A model generated the notes under the pieces. That model saw nothing but the letters and a program-made list of their open reading frames with translations, ran no database searches and was not told the origin of the DNA. Positions 24,391 to 37,359 of a stretch of 64,000 bases of DNA are shown here, piece after piece (position 1 is the stretch's first letter; each line of letters starts with the position of its first letter). Source of the DNA: Limnomonas spitsbergensis. Lineage: Eukaryota; Chlorophyta; Chlorophyceae; Chlamydomonadales. The DNA is taken from positions 930,001-994,000 of the forward strand of contig JAYJMM010000041.1 in the NCBI GenBank assembly GCA_037349105.1, read 5' to 3'. The position numbers were made by a program, and so were the translations under genes.

Positions 24391-26594
24391 CTCCCCCCCT
24401 TTCAGATGTTTGCGGTGGCTCGGGAGCTGGGAGAGATGGGCGAAGTGGGAGTGGAGGCCACGGCGCAAGGAGGGCACCATCATCTCTTCGACACAAGCAG
24501 GTACCCAATAACTCCCAGGGTCCATCACCCAGTTGCAGGCCCTCAGCCTCACCTGCCATCACACATTTTCAGAACCCAAGCCACACCTGCCATCACCCAG
24601 CTGCAGGCCCTCAGCCTCACCGGCCATCACACAGATGCAGAACCCCAGCCACACCTCCCATCACCCAGCTGCAGACCCTCAGCCTCACATGTCATCACAT
24701 ACTTGCAGAACCCCAGCCACACATGCCATCACCCAGCTGCAGACCCTCAGCCTCACCTGCCATCACACAGATGCAGAACCCCAGCCACACATGCCATCAC
24801 CCAGTTGCAGGCCCTCAGCCTCACCTGCCATCACAAATTTGCAGAACCCCAGCCACACCTGCCATCACCCAGCTGCAGACCCTCAGCCTCACCTGCTATC
24901 ACACATTTGCAGAACCCCAGCCACACCTGCCATCACCCAGCTGCAGACCCTCACCCTCACCTGCCATCACACAGATGCAGAACCCCAGCCACACATGCCA
25001 TCACCCAGTTGCATGCCCTCAGCATCACCTGCCTTCACACAGATGCAGAACCCCAGCCACACCTGCCATCACCCAGCTGCAGACCCTCAGCCTCACCTGC
25101 CATCACAAATTTGCAGAACCCCAGCCTCACATGCCATCACCCAGCTGCAGACCCTCAGCCTCACCTGTCATCACATACTTGCAGAACCCCAGCCACACCT
25201 GCCATCACCCAGCTGCAGACCCTCAGCCTCACCTGCTATCACACATTTGCAGAACCCAAGCCACACCTGCCATCACCCAGCTGCAGGCCCTCACCCTCAC
25301 CTGCCATCACACAGATGCAGAACCCCAGCCACACATGCCATCAACCAGTTGCAGGCCCTCAGCATCACCTGCCTTCACACAGATGCAGAACCCCAGCCAC
25401 ACCTGCCATCACCCAGCTGCAGACCCTCAGCCTCACCTGCCATCACACAGATGCAGAACCCCAGCCACACATGCCATCACCCAGCTGCAGACCCTCAGCC
25501 TCACCTGTCATCACATACTTGCAGAACCCCAGCCACACATGCCAACACCCAGTTGCATACACTCAGCCTCACATGCCATCACATATTTGCAGAACCCCAG
25601 CCACACCTGCCATCACCCAGCTGCAGACCCTCAGCCTCACCTGCTATCACACATTTGCAGAACCCCAGCCACACCTGCCATCACCCAGCTGCAGGCCCTC
25701 AGCCTCACCTGCCATCACACAGATGAAGAACCCCAGCCACACCTCCCATCACCCAGCTGCAGACCCTCAGCCTCACATGTCATCACATACTTGCAGAACC
25801 CCAGCCGCACATGCCATCACCCAGCTGCAGAACCTCAGCCTTACCTGCCATCACACAGATGCAGAACCCCAGCCACACATGCCATCACCCAGTTGCAGGC
25901 CCTCAGCCTCACCTGCCATCACACATTTGCAGAACCCCAGCCACACCTGCCATCACCCAGCTGCAGACCCTCAGCCTCACCTGCTATCACACATTTGCAG
26001 AAACCCAGCCACACCTGCCATCACCCAGCTGCAGGCCCTCACCCTCACGTGCCATCACACAGATGCAGAACCCCAGCCACACATGCCATCACCCAGTTGC
26101 AGGCCCTCAGCATCACCTGCCTTCACACAGATGCAGAACCCCAGCCACACCTGCCATCACCCAGCTGCAGACCCTCAGCCTCACCTGCCATCACACAGAT
26201 GCAGAACCCCAGCCACACATGCCATCACCCAGCTGCAGACCCTCAGCCTCACCTGCCATCACATACTTGCAGAACCCCAGCCACACATGCCATCACCCAG
26301 TTGCAGACCCTCAGCCTCACCTGCCATCACATATTTGCAGAACCCCAGCCACACCTGCCATCACCCAGCTGCATGCCCCCAGCCTCAACTGCCATCACAC
26401 ATTTGCAGAACCCCAGTTACACCTGTCATCACCCAGGTGCAGACCCTCAGCCTCACCTGCCATCACCCAGCTGCAGACCCTCAGCCTCACCTGCCATCAC
26501 ACAGATGCAGAACCCTAGCCACACCTGCCATCACCCAGTTGCAGGCCCTCAGCCATACATGCAATCACCCAGTTACAGACCTTCAGCAATGCCT
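24391..26594. repeat. Unit 21: class Rg insert (24391-24520) + 61 monomers
   Basis: Starts as a copy of unit 17, then departs near 25.16 kb into a longer block. That block has AACCCAAGCC near 25,252, CATCAACCAG, CAACACCC…CATACACTC, CAGATGAAG, AGCCGCACATGCC and CTGCAGAACCTCAGCCTTACC, then CACGTG near 26,046. The 61 monomers look like two or three unit remnants joined without an insert between them. Confidence 0.94.
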
Positions 26595-27574
26595 CTCCCC
26601 CCCTTTCAGATGTTTGCGGTGGCTCGGGAGCTGGGAGAGATGAGCGAAGTGGGAGTGGAGGCCACGGCGCAAGGAGGGCACCATCATCCCTTCGACACAA
26701 GCAGGTACCCAATAACTCCCAGGGTCCATCACCCAGTTGCAGGCCCTCAGCCTCACCTGCCATCACACATTTGCAGAACCCCAGCCACACCTGCCATCAC
26801 CCAGCTGCAGGCCCTCAGCCTTACCTGCCATCACACAGATGCAGAACCCCAGCCACACCTCCCATCACCCAGCTGCAGACCCTCAGCCTCACATGTCATC
26901 ACATACTTGCAGAACCCCAGCCACACATGCCATCACCCAGCTGCAGACCCTCAGCCTCACCTGCCATCACACAGATGCAGAACCCCAGCCACACCTCCCA
27001 TCACCCAGCTGCAGACCCTCAGCCTCACCTGCCATCACAAATTTGCAGAACCCCAGCCACACCTGCCATCACCCAGCTGCAGACCCTCAGCCTCACCTGC
27101 TATAACACATTTGCAGAACCCCAGCCACACCTGCCATCACCCAGCTGCAGGCCCTCACCCTCACCTGCCATCACACAGATGCAGAACCCCAGCCACACAT
27201 GCCATTAACCAGTTGCAGGCCCTCAGCATCACCTGCCTTCACACAGATGCAGAACCCCAGCCACACCTGCCATCACCCAGCTGCAGACCCTCAGCCTCAC
27301 CTGCCATCACACAGATGCAGAACCCCAGCCACACATGCCATCACCCAGCTGCAGACCCTCAGCCTCACCTGTCATCACATACTTGCAGAACCCCAGCCAC
27401 ACATGCCAACACCCAGTTGCATACACTCAGCCTCACATGCCATCACATATTTGCAGAACCCCAGCCTCACCTGCCATCACACAGATGCAGAACCCTAGCC
27501 ACACCTGCCATCACCCAGTTGCAGGCCCTCAGCCATACATGCAATCACCCAGTTACAGACCTTTAGCAATGCCT
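26595..27574. repeat. Unit 22: class S insert (26595-26724) + 25 monomers
   Basis: 980-bp unit with CAGCCTTACC. It has CATTAACCAG near 27,204, a TAA-creating C-to-T beside the CATCAACCAG variant of units 9, 11 and 13. It is repeated at +4,232 bp as unit 25. Confidence 0.95.
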
Positions 27575-28622
27575 CCCCCCCCCTTTCAGATGTTTGCGGT
27601 GGCTCGGGAGCTGGGAGAGATGAGCGAAGTGGGAGTGGAGGCCACGGCGCAAGGAGGGCACCATCATCCCTTCGACACAAGCAGGTACCCAATAACTCCC
27701 AGGGTCCATCACCCAGTTGCAGGCCCTCAGCCTCACCTGCCATCACACATTTGCAGAACCCCAGCCACACCTGCCACCACCCAGCTGCATGCCCTCAGCC
27801 TCACCTGCCATCACACAGATGCAGAACCCCAGCCACACCTCCCATCACCCAGCTGCAGACCCTCAGCCTCACATGTCATCACATACTTGCAGAACCCCAG
27901 CCACACATGCCATCACCCAGTTGCAGGCCCTCAGCCTCACCTGCCATCACAAATTTGCAGAACCCCAGCCACACCTGCCATCACCCAGCTGCAGACCCTC
28001 AGCCTCACCTGCCATCACACAGATGCAGAACCCCAGCCACACATGCCATCACCCAGTTGCAGGCCCTCAGCCTCACCTGCCATCACAAATTTGCAGAACC
28101 CCAGCCACACCTGCCATCACCCAGCTGCAGACCCTCAGCCTCACCTGCTATCACACATTTGCAGAACCCCAGCCACACCTGCCATCACCCAGCTGCAGGC
28201 CCTCACCCTCACCTGTCATCACACAGATGCAGAACCCCAGCCACACATGCCATCACCCAGTTGCATGCCCTCAGCATCACCTGCCTTCACACAGATGCAG
28301 AACCCCAGCCACACCTGCCATCACCCAGCTGCAGACCCTCAGCCTCACCTGCCATCACACAGATGCAGAACCCCAGCCACACATGCCATCACCCAGCTGC
28401 AGACCCTCAGCCTCACCTGTCATCACATACTTGCAGAACCCCAGCCACACATGCCATCACCCAGTTGCAGACACTCAGCCTCACCTGCCATCACATATTT
28501 GCAGAACCCCAGCCTCACCTGCCATCACACAGATGCAGAACCCCAGCCACACCTGCCATCACCCAGTTGCAGGCCCTCAGCCATACATGCAATCACCCAG
28601 TTAGAGACCTTCAGCAATGCCT
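27575..28622. repeat. Unit 23: class T (C9) insert (27575-27704) + 27 monomers
   Basis: 1,048-bp unit. The second and third monomers have CCACCACCCAG and CTGCATGCCC. Near 27.9 kb it passes into a copy of sequence from 23.67 kb, the start of the 4,232-bp duplication's second copy. Confidence 0.95.
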
Positions 28623-30826
28623 CTCCCCCCCTTTCAGATGTTTGCGGTGGCTCGGGAGCTGGGAGAGATGGGCGAAGTGGGAGTGGAGGCCACGGCGCAA
28701 GGAGGGCACCATCATCTCTTCGACACAAGCAGGTACCCAATAACTCCCAGGGTCCATCACCCAGTTGCAGGCCCTCAGCCTCACCTGCCATCACACATTT
28801 GCAGAACCCAAGCCACACCTGCCATCACCCAGCTGCAGGCCCTCAGCCTCACCGGCCATCACACAGATGCAGAACCCCAGCCACACCTCCCATCACCCAG
28901 CTGCAGACCCTCAGCCTCACATGTCATCACATACTTGCAGAACCCCAGCCACACATGCCATCACCCAGCTGCAGACCCTCAGCCTCACCTGCCATCACAC
29001 AGATGCAGAACCCCAGCCACACATGCCATCACCCAGTTGCAGGCCCTCAGCCTCACCTGTCATCACAAATTTGCAGAACCCCAGCCACACCTGCCATCAC
29101 CCAGCTGCAGACCCTCAGCCTCACCTGCTATCACACATTTGCAGAACCCCAGCCACACCTGCCATCACCCAGCTGCAGACCCTCACCCTCACCTGCCATC
29201 ACACAGATGCAGAACCCCAGCCACACATGCCATCACCCAGTTGCATGCCCTCAGCATCACCTGCCTTCACACAGATGCAGAACCCCAGCCACACCTGCCA
29301 TCACCCAGCTGCAGACCCTCAGCCTCACCTGCCATCACAAATTTGCAGAACCCCAGCCTCACATGCCATCACCCAGCTGCAGACCCTCAGCCTCACCTGT
29401 CATCACATACTTGCAGAACCCCAGCCACACCTGCCATCACCCAGCTGCAGACCCTCAGCCTCACCTGCTATCACACATTTGCAGAACCCAAGCCACACCT
29501 GCCATCACCCAGCTGCAGGCCCTCACCCTCACCTGCCATCACACAGATGCAGAACCCCAGCCACACATGCCATCAACCAGTTGCAGGCCCTCAGCATCAC
29601 CTGCCTTCACACAGATGCAGAACCCCAGCCACACCTGCCATCACCCAGCTGCAGACCCTCAGCCTCACCTGCCATCACACAGATGCAGAACCCCAGCCAC
29701 ACATGCCATCACCCAGCTGCAGACCCTCAGCCTCACCTGTCATCACATACTTGCAGAACCCCAGCCACACATGCCAACACCCAGTTGCATACACTCAGCC
29801 TCACATGCCATCACATATTTGCAGAACCCCAGCCACACCTGCCATCACCCAGCTGCAGACCCTCAGCCTCACCTGCTATCACACATTTGCAGAACCCCAG
29901 CCACACCTGCCATCACCCAGCTGCAGGCCCTCAGCCTCACCTGCCATCACACAGATGAAGAACCCCAGCCACACCTCCCATCACCCAGCTGCAGACCCTC
30001 AGCCTCACATGTCATCACATACTTGCAGAACCCCAGCCGCACATGCCATCACCCAGCTGCAGAACCTCAGCCTTACCTGCCATCACACAGATGCAGAACC
30101 CCAGCCACACATGCCATCACCCAGTTGCAGGCCCTCAGCCTCACCTGCCATCACACATTTGCAGAACCCCAGCCACACCTGCCATCACCCAGCTGCAGAC
30201 CCTCAGCCTCACCTGCTATCACACATTTGCAGAAACCCAGCCACACCTGCCATCACCCAGCTGCAGGCCCTCACCCTCACGTGCCATCACACAGATGCAG
30301 AACCCCAGCCACACATGCCATCACCCAGTTGCAGGCCCTCAGCATCACCTGCCTTCACACAGATGCAGAACCCCAGCCACACCTGCCATCACCCAGCTGC
30401 AGACCCTCAGCCTCACCTGCCATCACACAGATGCAGAACCCCAGCCACACATGCCATCACCCAGCTGCAGACCCTCAGCCTCACCTGCCATCACATACTT
30501 GCAGAACCCCAGCCACACATGCCATCACCCAGTTGCAGACCCTCAGCCTCACCTGCCATCACATATTTGCAGAACCCCAGCCACACCTGCCATCACCCAG
30601 CTGCATGCCCCCAGCCTCAACTGCCATCACACATTTGCAGAACCCCAGTTACACCTGTCATCACCCAGGTGCAGACCCTCAGCCTCACCTGCCATCACCC
30701 AGCTGCAGACCCTCAGCCTCACCTGCCATCACACAGATGCAGAACCCTAGCCACACCTGCCATCACCCAGTTGCAGGCCCTCAGCCATACATGCAATCAC
30801 CCAGTTACAGACCTTCAGCAATGCCT
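28623..30826. repeat. Unit 24: class Rg insert (28623-28752) + 61 monomers
   Basis: Copy of unit 21 at +4,232 bp. It keeps AACCCAAGCC and CACCGGCC but has TTTGCAG at about 28,800 where unit 21 has TTTTCAG. It also has CTGTCATCACAAATTTG near 29,061 where unit 21 has CTGCCATC. Confidence 0.94.
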
Positions 30827-31806
30827 CTCCCCCCCTTTCAGATGTTTGCGGTGGCTCGGGAGCTGGGAGAGATGAGCGAAGTGGGAGTGGAGGCCACGGC
30901 GCAAGGAGGGCACCATCATCCCTTCGACACAAGCAGGTACCCAATAACTCCCAGGGTCCATCACCCAGTTGCAGGCCCTCAGCCTCACCTGCCATCACAC
31001 ATTTGCAGAACCCCAGCCACACTTGCCATCACCCAGCTGCAGGCCCTCAGCCTTACCTGCCATCACACAGATGCAGAACCCCAGCCACACCTCCCATCAC
31101 CCAGCTGCAGACCCTCAGCCTCACATGTCATCACATACTTGCAGAACCCCAGCCACACATGCCATCACCCAGCTGCATACCCTCAGCCTCACCTGCCATC
31201 ACACAGATGCAGAACCCCAGCCACACCTCCCATCACCCAGCTGCAGACCCTCAGCCTCACCTGCCATCACAAATTTGCAGAACCCCAGCCACACCTGCCA
31301 TCACCCAGCTGCAGACCCTCAGCCTCACCTGCTATAACACATTTGCAGAACCCCAGCCACACCTGCCATCACCCAGCTGCAGGCCCTCACCCTCACCTGC
31401 CATCACACAGATGCAGAACCCCAGCCACACATGCCATTAACCAGTTGCAGGCCCTCAGCATCACCTGCCTTCACACAGATGCAGAACCCCAGCCACACCT
31501 GCCATCACCCAGCTGCAGACCCTCAGCCTCACCTGCCATCACACAGATGCAGAACCCCAGCCACACATGCCATCACCCAGCTGCAGACCCTCAGCCTCAC
31601 CTGTCATCACATACTTGCAGAACCCCAGCCACACATGCCAACACCCAGTTGCATACACTCAGCCTCACATGCCATCACATATTTGCAGAACCCCAGCCTC
31701 ACCTGCCATCACACAGATGCAGAACCCTAGCCACACCTGCCATCACCCAGTTGCAGGCCCTCAGCCATACATGCAATCACCCAGTTACAGACCTTTAGCA
31801 ATGCCT
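30827..31806. repeat. Unit 25: class S insert (30827-30956) + 25 monomers
   Basis: Copy of unit 22 at +4,232 bp with CATTAACCAG. Private changes are CACACTTGCC near 31,022 and CTGCATACCC near 31,175. Confidence 0.95.
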
Positions 31807-32922
31807 CCCCCCCCCTTTCAGATGTTTGCGGTGGCTCGGGAGCTGGGAGAGATGAGCGAAGTGGGAGTGGAGGCCACGGCGCAAGGAGGGCACCATCATC
31901 CCTTCGACACAAGCAGGTACCCAATAACTCCCAGGGTCCATCACCCAGTTGCAGGCCCTCAGCCTCACCTGCCATCACACATTTGCAGAACCCCAGCCAC
32001 ACCTGCCACCACCCAGCTGCATGCCCTCAGCCTCACCTGCCATCACACAGATGCAGAACCCCAGCCACACCTCCCATCACCCAGCTGCAGACCCTCAGCC
32101 TCACATGTCATCACATACTTGCAGAACCCCAGCCACACATGCCATCACCCAGCTGCAGACCCTCAGCCTCACCTGCCATCACACAGATGCAGAACCCCAG
32201 CCACACATGCCATCACCCAGTTGCAGGCCCTCAGCCTCACCTGCCATCACAAATTTGCAGAACCCCAGCCACACCTGCCATCACCCAGCTGCAGACCCTC
32301 AGCCTCACCTGCTATCACACATTTGCAGAAACCCAGCCACACCTGCCATCACCCAGCTGCAGGCCCTCACCCTCACGTGCCATCACACAGATGCAGAACC
32401 CCAGCCACACATGCCATCACCCAGCTGCAGGCCATCAGCATCACCTGCCTTCACACATATGCAGAACCCCAGCCACACCTGCCATCACCCAGCTGCAGAC
32501 CCTCAGCCTCACCTGCCATCACACAGATGCAGAACCCCAGCCACACATGCCATCACCCAGCTGCAGACCCTCAGCCTCACCTGTCATCACATACTTGCAG
32601 AACCCCAGCCACACATGCCATCACCCAGTTGCAGACCCTCAGCCTCACCTGCCATCACATATTTGCAGAACCCCAGCCACACCTGCCATCACCCAGCTGC
32701 ATGCCCCCAGCCTCACCTGCCATCACACATTTGCAGAACCCCAGCCACACCTGCCATCACCCAGGTGCAGACCCTCAGCCTCACCTGCCATCACCCAGCT
32801 GCAGACCCTCAGCCTCACCTGCCATCACACAGATGCAGAACCCTAGCCACACCTGCCATCACCCAGTTGCAGGCCCTCAGCCATACATGCAATCACCCAG
32901 TTACAGACCTTCAGCAATGCCT
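31807..32922. repeat. Unit 26: class T (C9) insert (31807-31936) + 29 monomers
   Basis: Begins like unit 23 (CCACCACCCAG, CTGCATGCCC). Past about 32.15 kb it follows the unit-14 order with CACGTG, GCAGGCCATCAGC and an ACATATGCAG monomer, but keeps CCTGCCATC where unit 14 has CCTGACATC. Confidence 0.95.
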
Positions 32923-34037
32923 CTCCCCCCCTTCAGATGTTTGCGGTGGCTCGGGAGCTGGGAGAGATGAGCGAAGTGGGAGTGGAGGCCACGGCGCAAG
33001 GAGGGCACCATCATCCCTTCGACACAAGCAGGAACCCAATAACTCCCAGGGGCCATCACCCAGTTGCAGGCCCTCAGCCTCACCTGCCATCACACATTTG
33101 CAGAACCCCAGCCACACCTGCCATCACCCAGCTGCAGGCCCTCAGCCTCACCTGCCATCACACATATGCAGAACCCCAGCCACACCTCCCATCACCCAGC
33201 TGCAGACCCTCAGCCTCACATGTCATCACATACTTGCAGAACCCCAGCCACACATGCCATCACCCAGCTGCAGACCCTCAGCCTCACCTGCCATCACACA
33301 GATGCAGAACCCCAGCCACACATGCCATCACCCAGTTGCAGGCCCTCAGCCTCACCTGCCATCACAAATTTGCAGAACCCCAGCCACACCTGCCATCACC
33401 CAGCTGCAGACCCTCAGCCTCACCTGCCATCACACAGATGCAGAACCCCAGCCACACATGCCATCACCCAGTTGCAGGCCCTCAGCCTCACCTGCCATCA
33501 CAAATTTGCAGAACCCCAGCCACACCTGCCATCACCCAGCTGCAGACCCTCAGCCTCACCTGCTATCACACATTTGCAGAACCCCAGCCACACCTGCCAT
33601 CACCCAGCTGCAGGCCCTCACCCTCACCTGCCATCACACAGATGCAGAACCCCAGCCACACATGCCATCACCCAGTTGCATGCCCTCAGCATCACCTGCC
33701 TTCACACAGATGCAGAACCCCAGCCACACCTGCCATCACCCAGCTGCAGACCCTCAGCCTCACCTGCCATCACACAGATGCAGAACCCCAGCCACACATG
33801 CCATCACCCAGCTGCAGACCCTCAGCCTCACCTGTCATCACATACTTGCAGAACCCCAGCCACACATGCCATCACCCAGTTGCAGACACTCAGCCTCACC
33901 TGCCATCACATATTTGCAGAACCCCAGCCTCACCTGCCATCACACAGATGCAGAACCCCAGCCACACCTGCCATCACCCAGTTGCAGGCCCTCAGCCATA
34001 CATGCAATCACCCAGTTAGAGACCTTCAGCAATGCCT
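32923..34037. repeat. Unit 27: class D insert (32923-33051, CT-C7-TT) + 29 monomers
   Basis: The insert is the same length as the C6-TTT class but reached differently: C7 followed by TT. It has GGAACC and CCAGGGG. An ACATATGCAG monomer lies near 33,172. It ends with GTTAGAG. Confidence 0.95.
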
Positions 34038-35289
34038 CTCCCCCCCTTTCAGATGTTTGCGGTGGCTCGGGAGCTGGGAGAGATGGGCGAAGTGGGAGTG
34101 GAGGCCACGGCGCAAGGAGGGCACCATCATCTCTTCGACACAAGCAGGTACCCAATAACTCCCAGGGTCCATCACCCAGTTGCAGGCCCTCAGCCTCACC
34201 TGCCATCACACATTTTCAGAACCCAAGCCACACCTGCCATCACCCAGCTGCAGGCCCTCAGCCTCACCGGCCATCACACAGATGCAGAACCCCAGCCACA
34301 CCTCCCATCACCCAGCTGCAGACCCTCAGCCTCACATGTCATCACATACTTGCAGAACCCCAGCCACACATGCCATCACCCAGCTGCAGACCCTCAGCCT
34401 CACCTGCCATCACACAGATGCAGAACCCCAGCCACACATGCCATCACCCAGTTGCAGGCCCTCAGCCTCACCTGCCATCACAAATTTGCAGAACCCCAGC
34501 CACACCTGCCATCACCCAGCTGCAGACCCTCAGCCTCACCTGCCATCACACAGATGCAGAACCCCAGCCACACATGCCATCACCCAGCTGCAGTCCCTCA
34601 GCCTCACCTGTCATCACATACTTGCAGAACCCCAGCCACACATGCCATCACCCAGTTGCAGACCCTCAGCCTCACCTGCCATCACACAGATGCAGAACCC
34701 CAGCCACACCTCCCATCACCCAGCTGCAGACCCTCAGCCTCACCTGCCATCACAAATTTGCAGAACCCCAGCCACACCTGCCATCACCCAGCTGCAGACC
34801 CTCAGCCTCACCTGCTATAACACATTTGCAGAACCCCAGCCACACCTGCCATCACCCAGCTGCAGGCCCTCACCCTCACCTGCCATCACACAGATGCAGA
34901 ACCCCAGCCACACATGCCATCACCCAGTTGCAGGCCCTCAGCATCACCTGCCTTCACACAGATGCAGAACCCCAGCCACACCTGCCATCACCCAGCTGCA
35001 GACCCTCAGCCTCACCTGCCATCACACAGATGCAGAACCCCAGCCACACATGCCATCACCCAGCTGCAGACCCTCAGCCTCACCTGTCATCACATACTTG
35101 CAGAACCCCAGCCACACATGCCAACACCCAGTTGCATACACTCAGCCTCACATGCCATCACATATTTGCAGAACCCCAGCCTCACCTGCCATCACACAGA
35201 TGCAGAACCCTAGCCACACCTGCCATCACCCAGTTGCAGGCCCTCAGCCATACATGCAATCACCCAGTTACAGACCTTTAGCAATGCCT
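34038..35289. repeat. Unit 28: class Rg insert (34038-34167) + 33 monomers
   Basis: 1,252-bp unit: an R-type start (TTTTCAGAACCCAAGCC, CACCGGCC). It has CTGCAGTCCC near 34,592, as in units 6 and 7, GCTATAAC near 34,815 and a T-type end. It is a mosaic of left-side and right-side block types. Confidence 0.94.
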
Positions 35290-36405
35290 CCCCCCCCCTT
35301 TCAGATGTTTGCGGTGGCTCGGGACCTGGGAGAGATGAGCGAAGTGGGAGTGGAGGCCACGGCGCAAGGAGGGCACCATCATCCCTTCGACACAAGCAGG
35401 TACCCAATAACTCCCAGGGTCCATCACCCAGTTGCAGGCCCTCAGCCTCACCTGCCATCACACATTTGCAGAACCCCAGCCACACCTGCCATCACCCAGC
35501 TGCAGGCCCTCAGCCTCACCTGCCATCACACAGATGCAGAACCCCAGCCACACCTCCCATCACCCAGCTGCAGACCCTCAGCCTCACATGTCATCACATA
35601 CTTGCAGAACCCCAGCCACACATGCCATCACCCAGCTGCAGACCCTCAGCCTCACCTGCCATCACACAGATGCAGAACCCCAGCCACACATGCCATCACC
35701 CAGTTGCAGGCCCTCAGCCTCACCTGCCATCACAAATTTGCAGAACCCCAGCCACACCTGCCATCACCCAGCTGCAGACCCTCAGCCTCACCTGCTATCA
35801 CACATTTGCAGAAACCCAGCCACACCTGCCATCACCCAGCTGCAGGCCCTCACCCTCACGTGCCATCACACAGATGCAGAACCCCAGCCACACATGCCAT
35901 CACCCAGCTGCAGGCCATCAGCATCACCTGCCTTCACACAGATGCAGAACCCCAGCCACACCTGCCATCACCCAGCTGCAGACCCTCAGCCTCACCTGCC
36001 ATCACACAGATGCAGAACCCCAGCCACACATGCCATCACCCAGCTGGAGACCCTCAGCCTCACCTGTCATCACATACTTGCAGAACCCCAGCCACACATG
36101 CCATCACCCAGTTGCAGACCCTCAGCCTCACCTGCCATCACATATTTGCAGAACCCCAGCCACACCTGCCATCACCCAGCTGCATGCCCCCAGCCTCACC
36201 TGCCATCACACATTTGCAGAACCCCAGCCACACCTGCCATCACCCAGGTGCAGACCCTCAGCCTCACCTGCCATCACCCAGCTGCAGACCCTCAGCCTCA
36301 CCTGCCATCACACAGATGCAGAACCCTAGCCACACCTGCCATCACCCAGTTGCAGGCCCTCAGCCATACATGCAATCACCCAGTTACAGACCTTCAGCAA
36401 TGCCT
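35290..36405. repeat. Unit 29: class T (C9) insert (35290-35419) + 29 monomers
   Basis: The core has GGGACCTGGG in place of GGGAGCTGGG, a private G-to-C. The block follows the unit-14 order with CACGTG and one private CAGCTGGAGACC near 36,044. Confidence 0.95.
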
Positions 36406-37359
36406 CTCCCCCCCTTCAGATGTTTGCGGTGGCTCGGGAGCTGGGAGAGATGAGCGAAGTGGGAGTGGAGGCCACGGCGCAAGGAGGGCACCATCATCCC
36501 TTCGACACAAGCAGGAACCCAATAACTCCCAGGGGCCATCACCCAGTTGCAGGCCCTCAGCCTCACCTGCCATCACACATTTGCAGAACCCCAGCCACAC
36601 CTGCCATCACCCAGCTGCAGGCCCTCAGCCTCACCTGCCATCACACAGATGCAGAACCCCAGCCACACCTCCCATCACCCAGCTGCAGACCCTCAGCCTC
36701 ACATGTCATCACATACTTGCAGAACCCCAGCCACACATGCCATCACCCAGTTGCAGACCCTCAGCCTCACCTGCCATCACATATTTGCAGAACCCCAGCC
36801 ACACCTGCCATCACCCAGCTGCATGCCCCCAGCCTCACCTGCCATCACACATTTGCAGAACCCCAGCCACACCTGCCATCACCCAGGTGCAGACCCTCAG
36901 CCTCACCTGCCATCACCCAGCTGCAGACCCTCAGCCTCACCTGCCATCACACAGATGCAGAACCCTAGCCACACCTGCCATCACCCAGTTGCAGGCCCTC
37001 AGCCATACATGCAATCACCCAGTTACAGACCTTCAGCAATGCCTCTCCCCCCCTTCAGATGTTTGCGGTGGCTCGGGAGCTGGGAGAGATGAGCGAAGTG
37101 GGAGTGGAGGCCACGGCGCAAGGAGGGCACCATCATCCCTTCGACACAAGCAGGAACCCAATAACTCCCAGGGGCCATCACCCAGTTGCAGGCCCTCAGC
37201 CTCACCTGCCATCACACATTTGCAGAACCCCAGCCACACCTGCCATCACCCAGCTGCAGGCCCTCAGCCTCACCTGCCATCACACAGATGCAGAACCCCA
37301 GCCACACCTCCCATCACCCAGCTGCAGACCCTCAGCCTCACATGTCATCACATACTTGC
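36082..37359. repeat. 639-bp tandem duplication (36082-36720 and 36721-37359)
   Basis: Both copies have the GTTGCAGACC, ATATTTG, CTGCATGCCCCC and CAGGTG monomers, a class D insert with C7-TT and the first monomers after it. The period is 15 monomers + one 129-bp insert. Confidence 0.9.
36406..37044. repeat. Unit 30: class D insert (36406-36534, CT-C7-TT) + 15 monomers
   Basis: Short 639-bp unit. Sequence from 36,721 onward repeats that from 36,082, so this unit and its insert are one period of a 639-bp tandem duplication. Confidence 0.95.

Larger units (their letters stand above)
15530..25160. repeat. 4,802-bp tandem duplication carrying four inserts (about 15.53-20.33 and 20.33-25.16 kb)
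   Basis: Insert classes T, D, D, R with spacings 1,115, 1,523, 1,116 and 1,048 bp occur in the first copy. The second repeats the first three spacings and then diverges. I found two base differences over the 4.8 kb, near 19,391 and 20,045. Such similarity points to a very recent duplication or an assembly duplication. Confidence 0.92.
23665..32150. repeat. 4,232-bp tandem duplication (about 23.67-27.90 and 27.90-32.15 kb)
   Basis: Spacings 2,204, 980 and 1,048 repeat as 2,204 and 980 before divergence. Four differences seen: TTTTCAG against TTTGCAG (24,567/28,799), GCCATC against GTCATC (24,829/29,061), ACCTGCC against ACTTGCC (26,790/31,022), and GCAGACC against GCATACC (26,943/31,175). It overlaps the end of the 4,802-bp duplication, so it formed later or in part from it. 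Confidence 0.9.

Noticed and set aside
21894..27566. Very long + strand open frames (here 1,890 codons; others of 1,000-1,700 codons) as protein genes
   Set aside because: All three + frames are open because the 34-bp consensus has no stop, overlapping frames give the same peptide, lengths change by 34-bp steps that ignore the frame, and the frames end at chance variants. No domain, signal peptide or unique N-terminus is seen.
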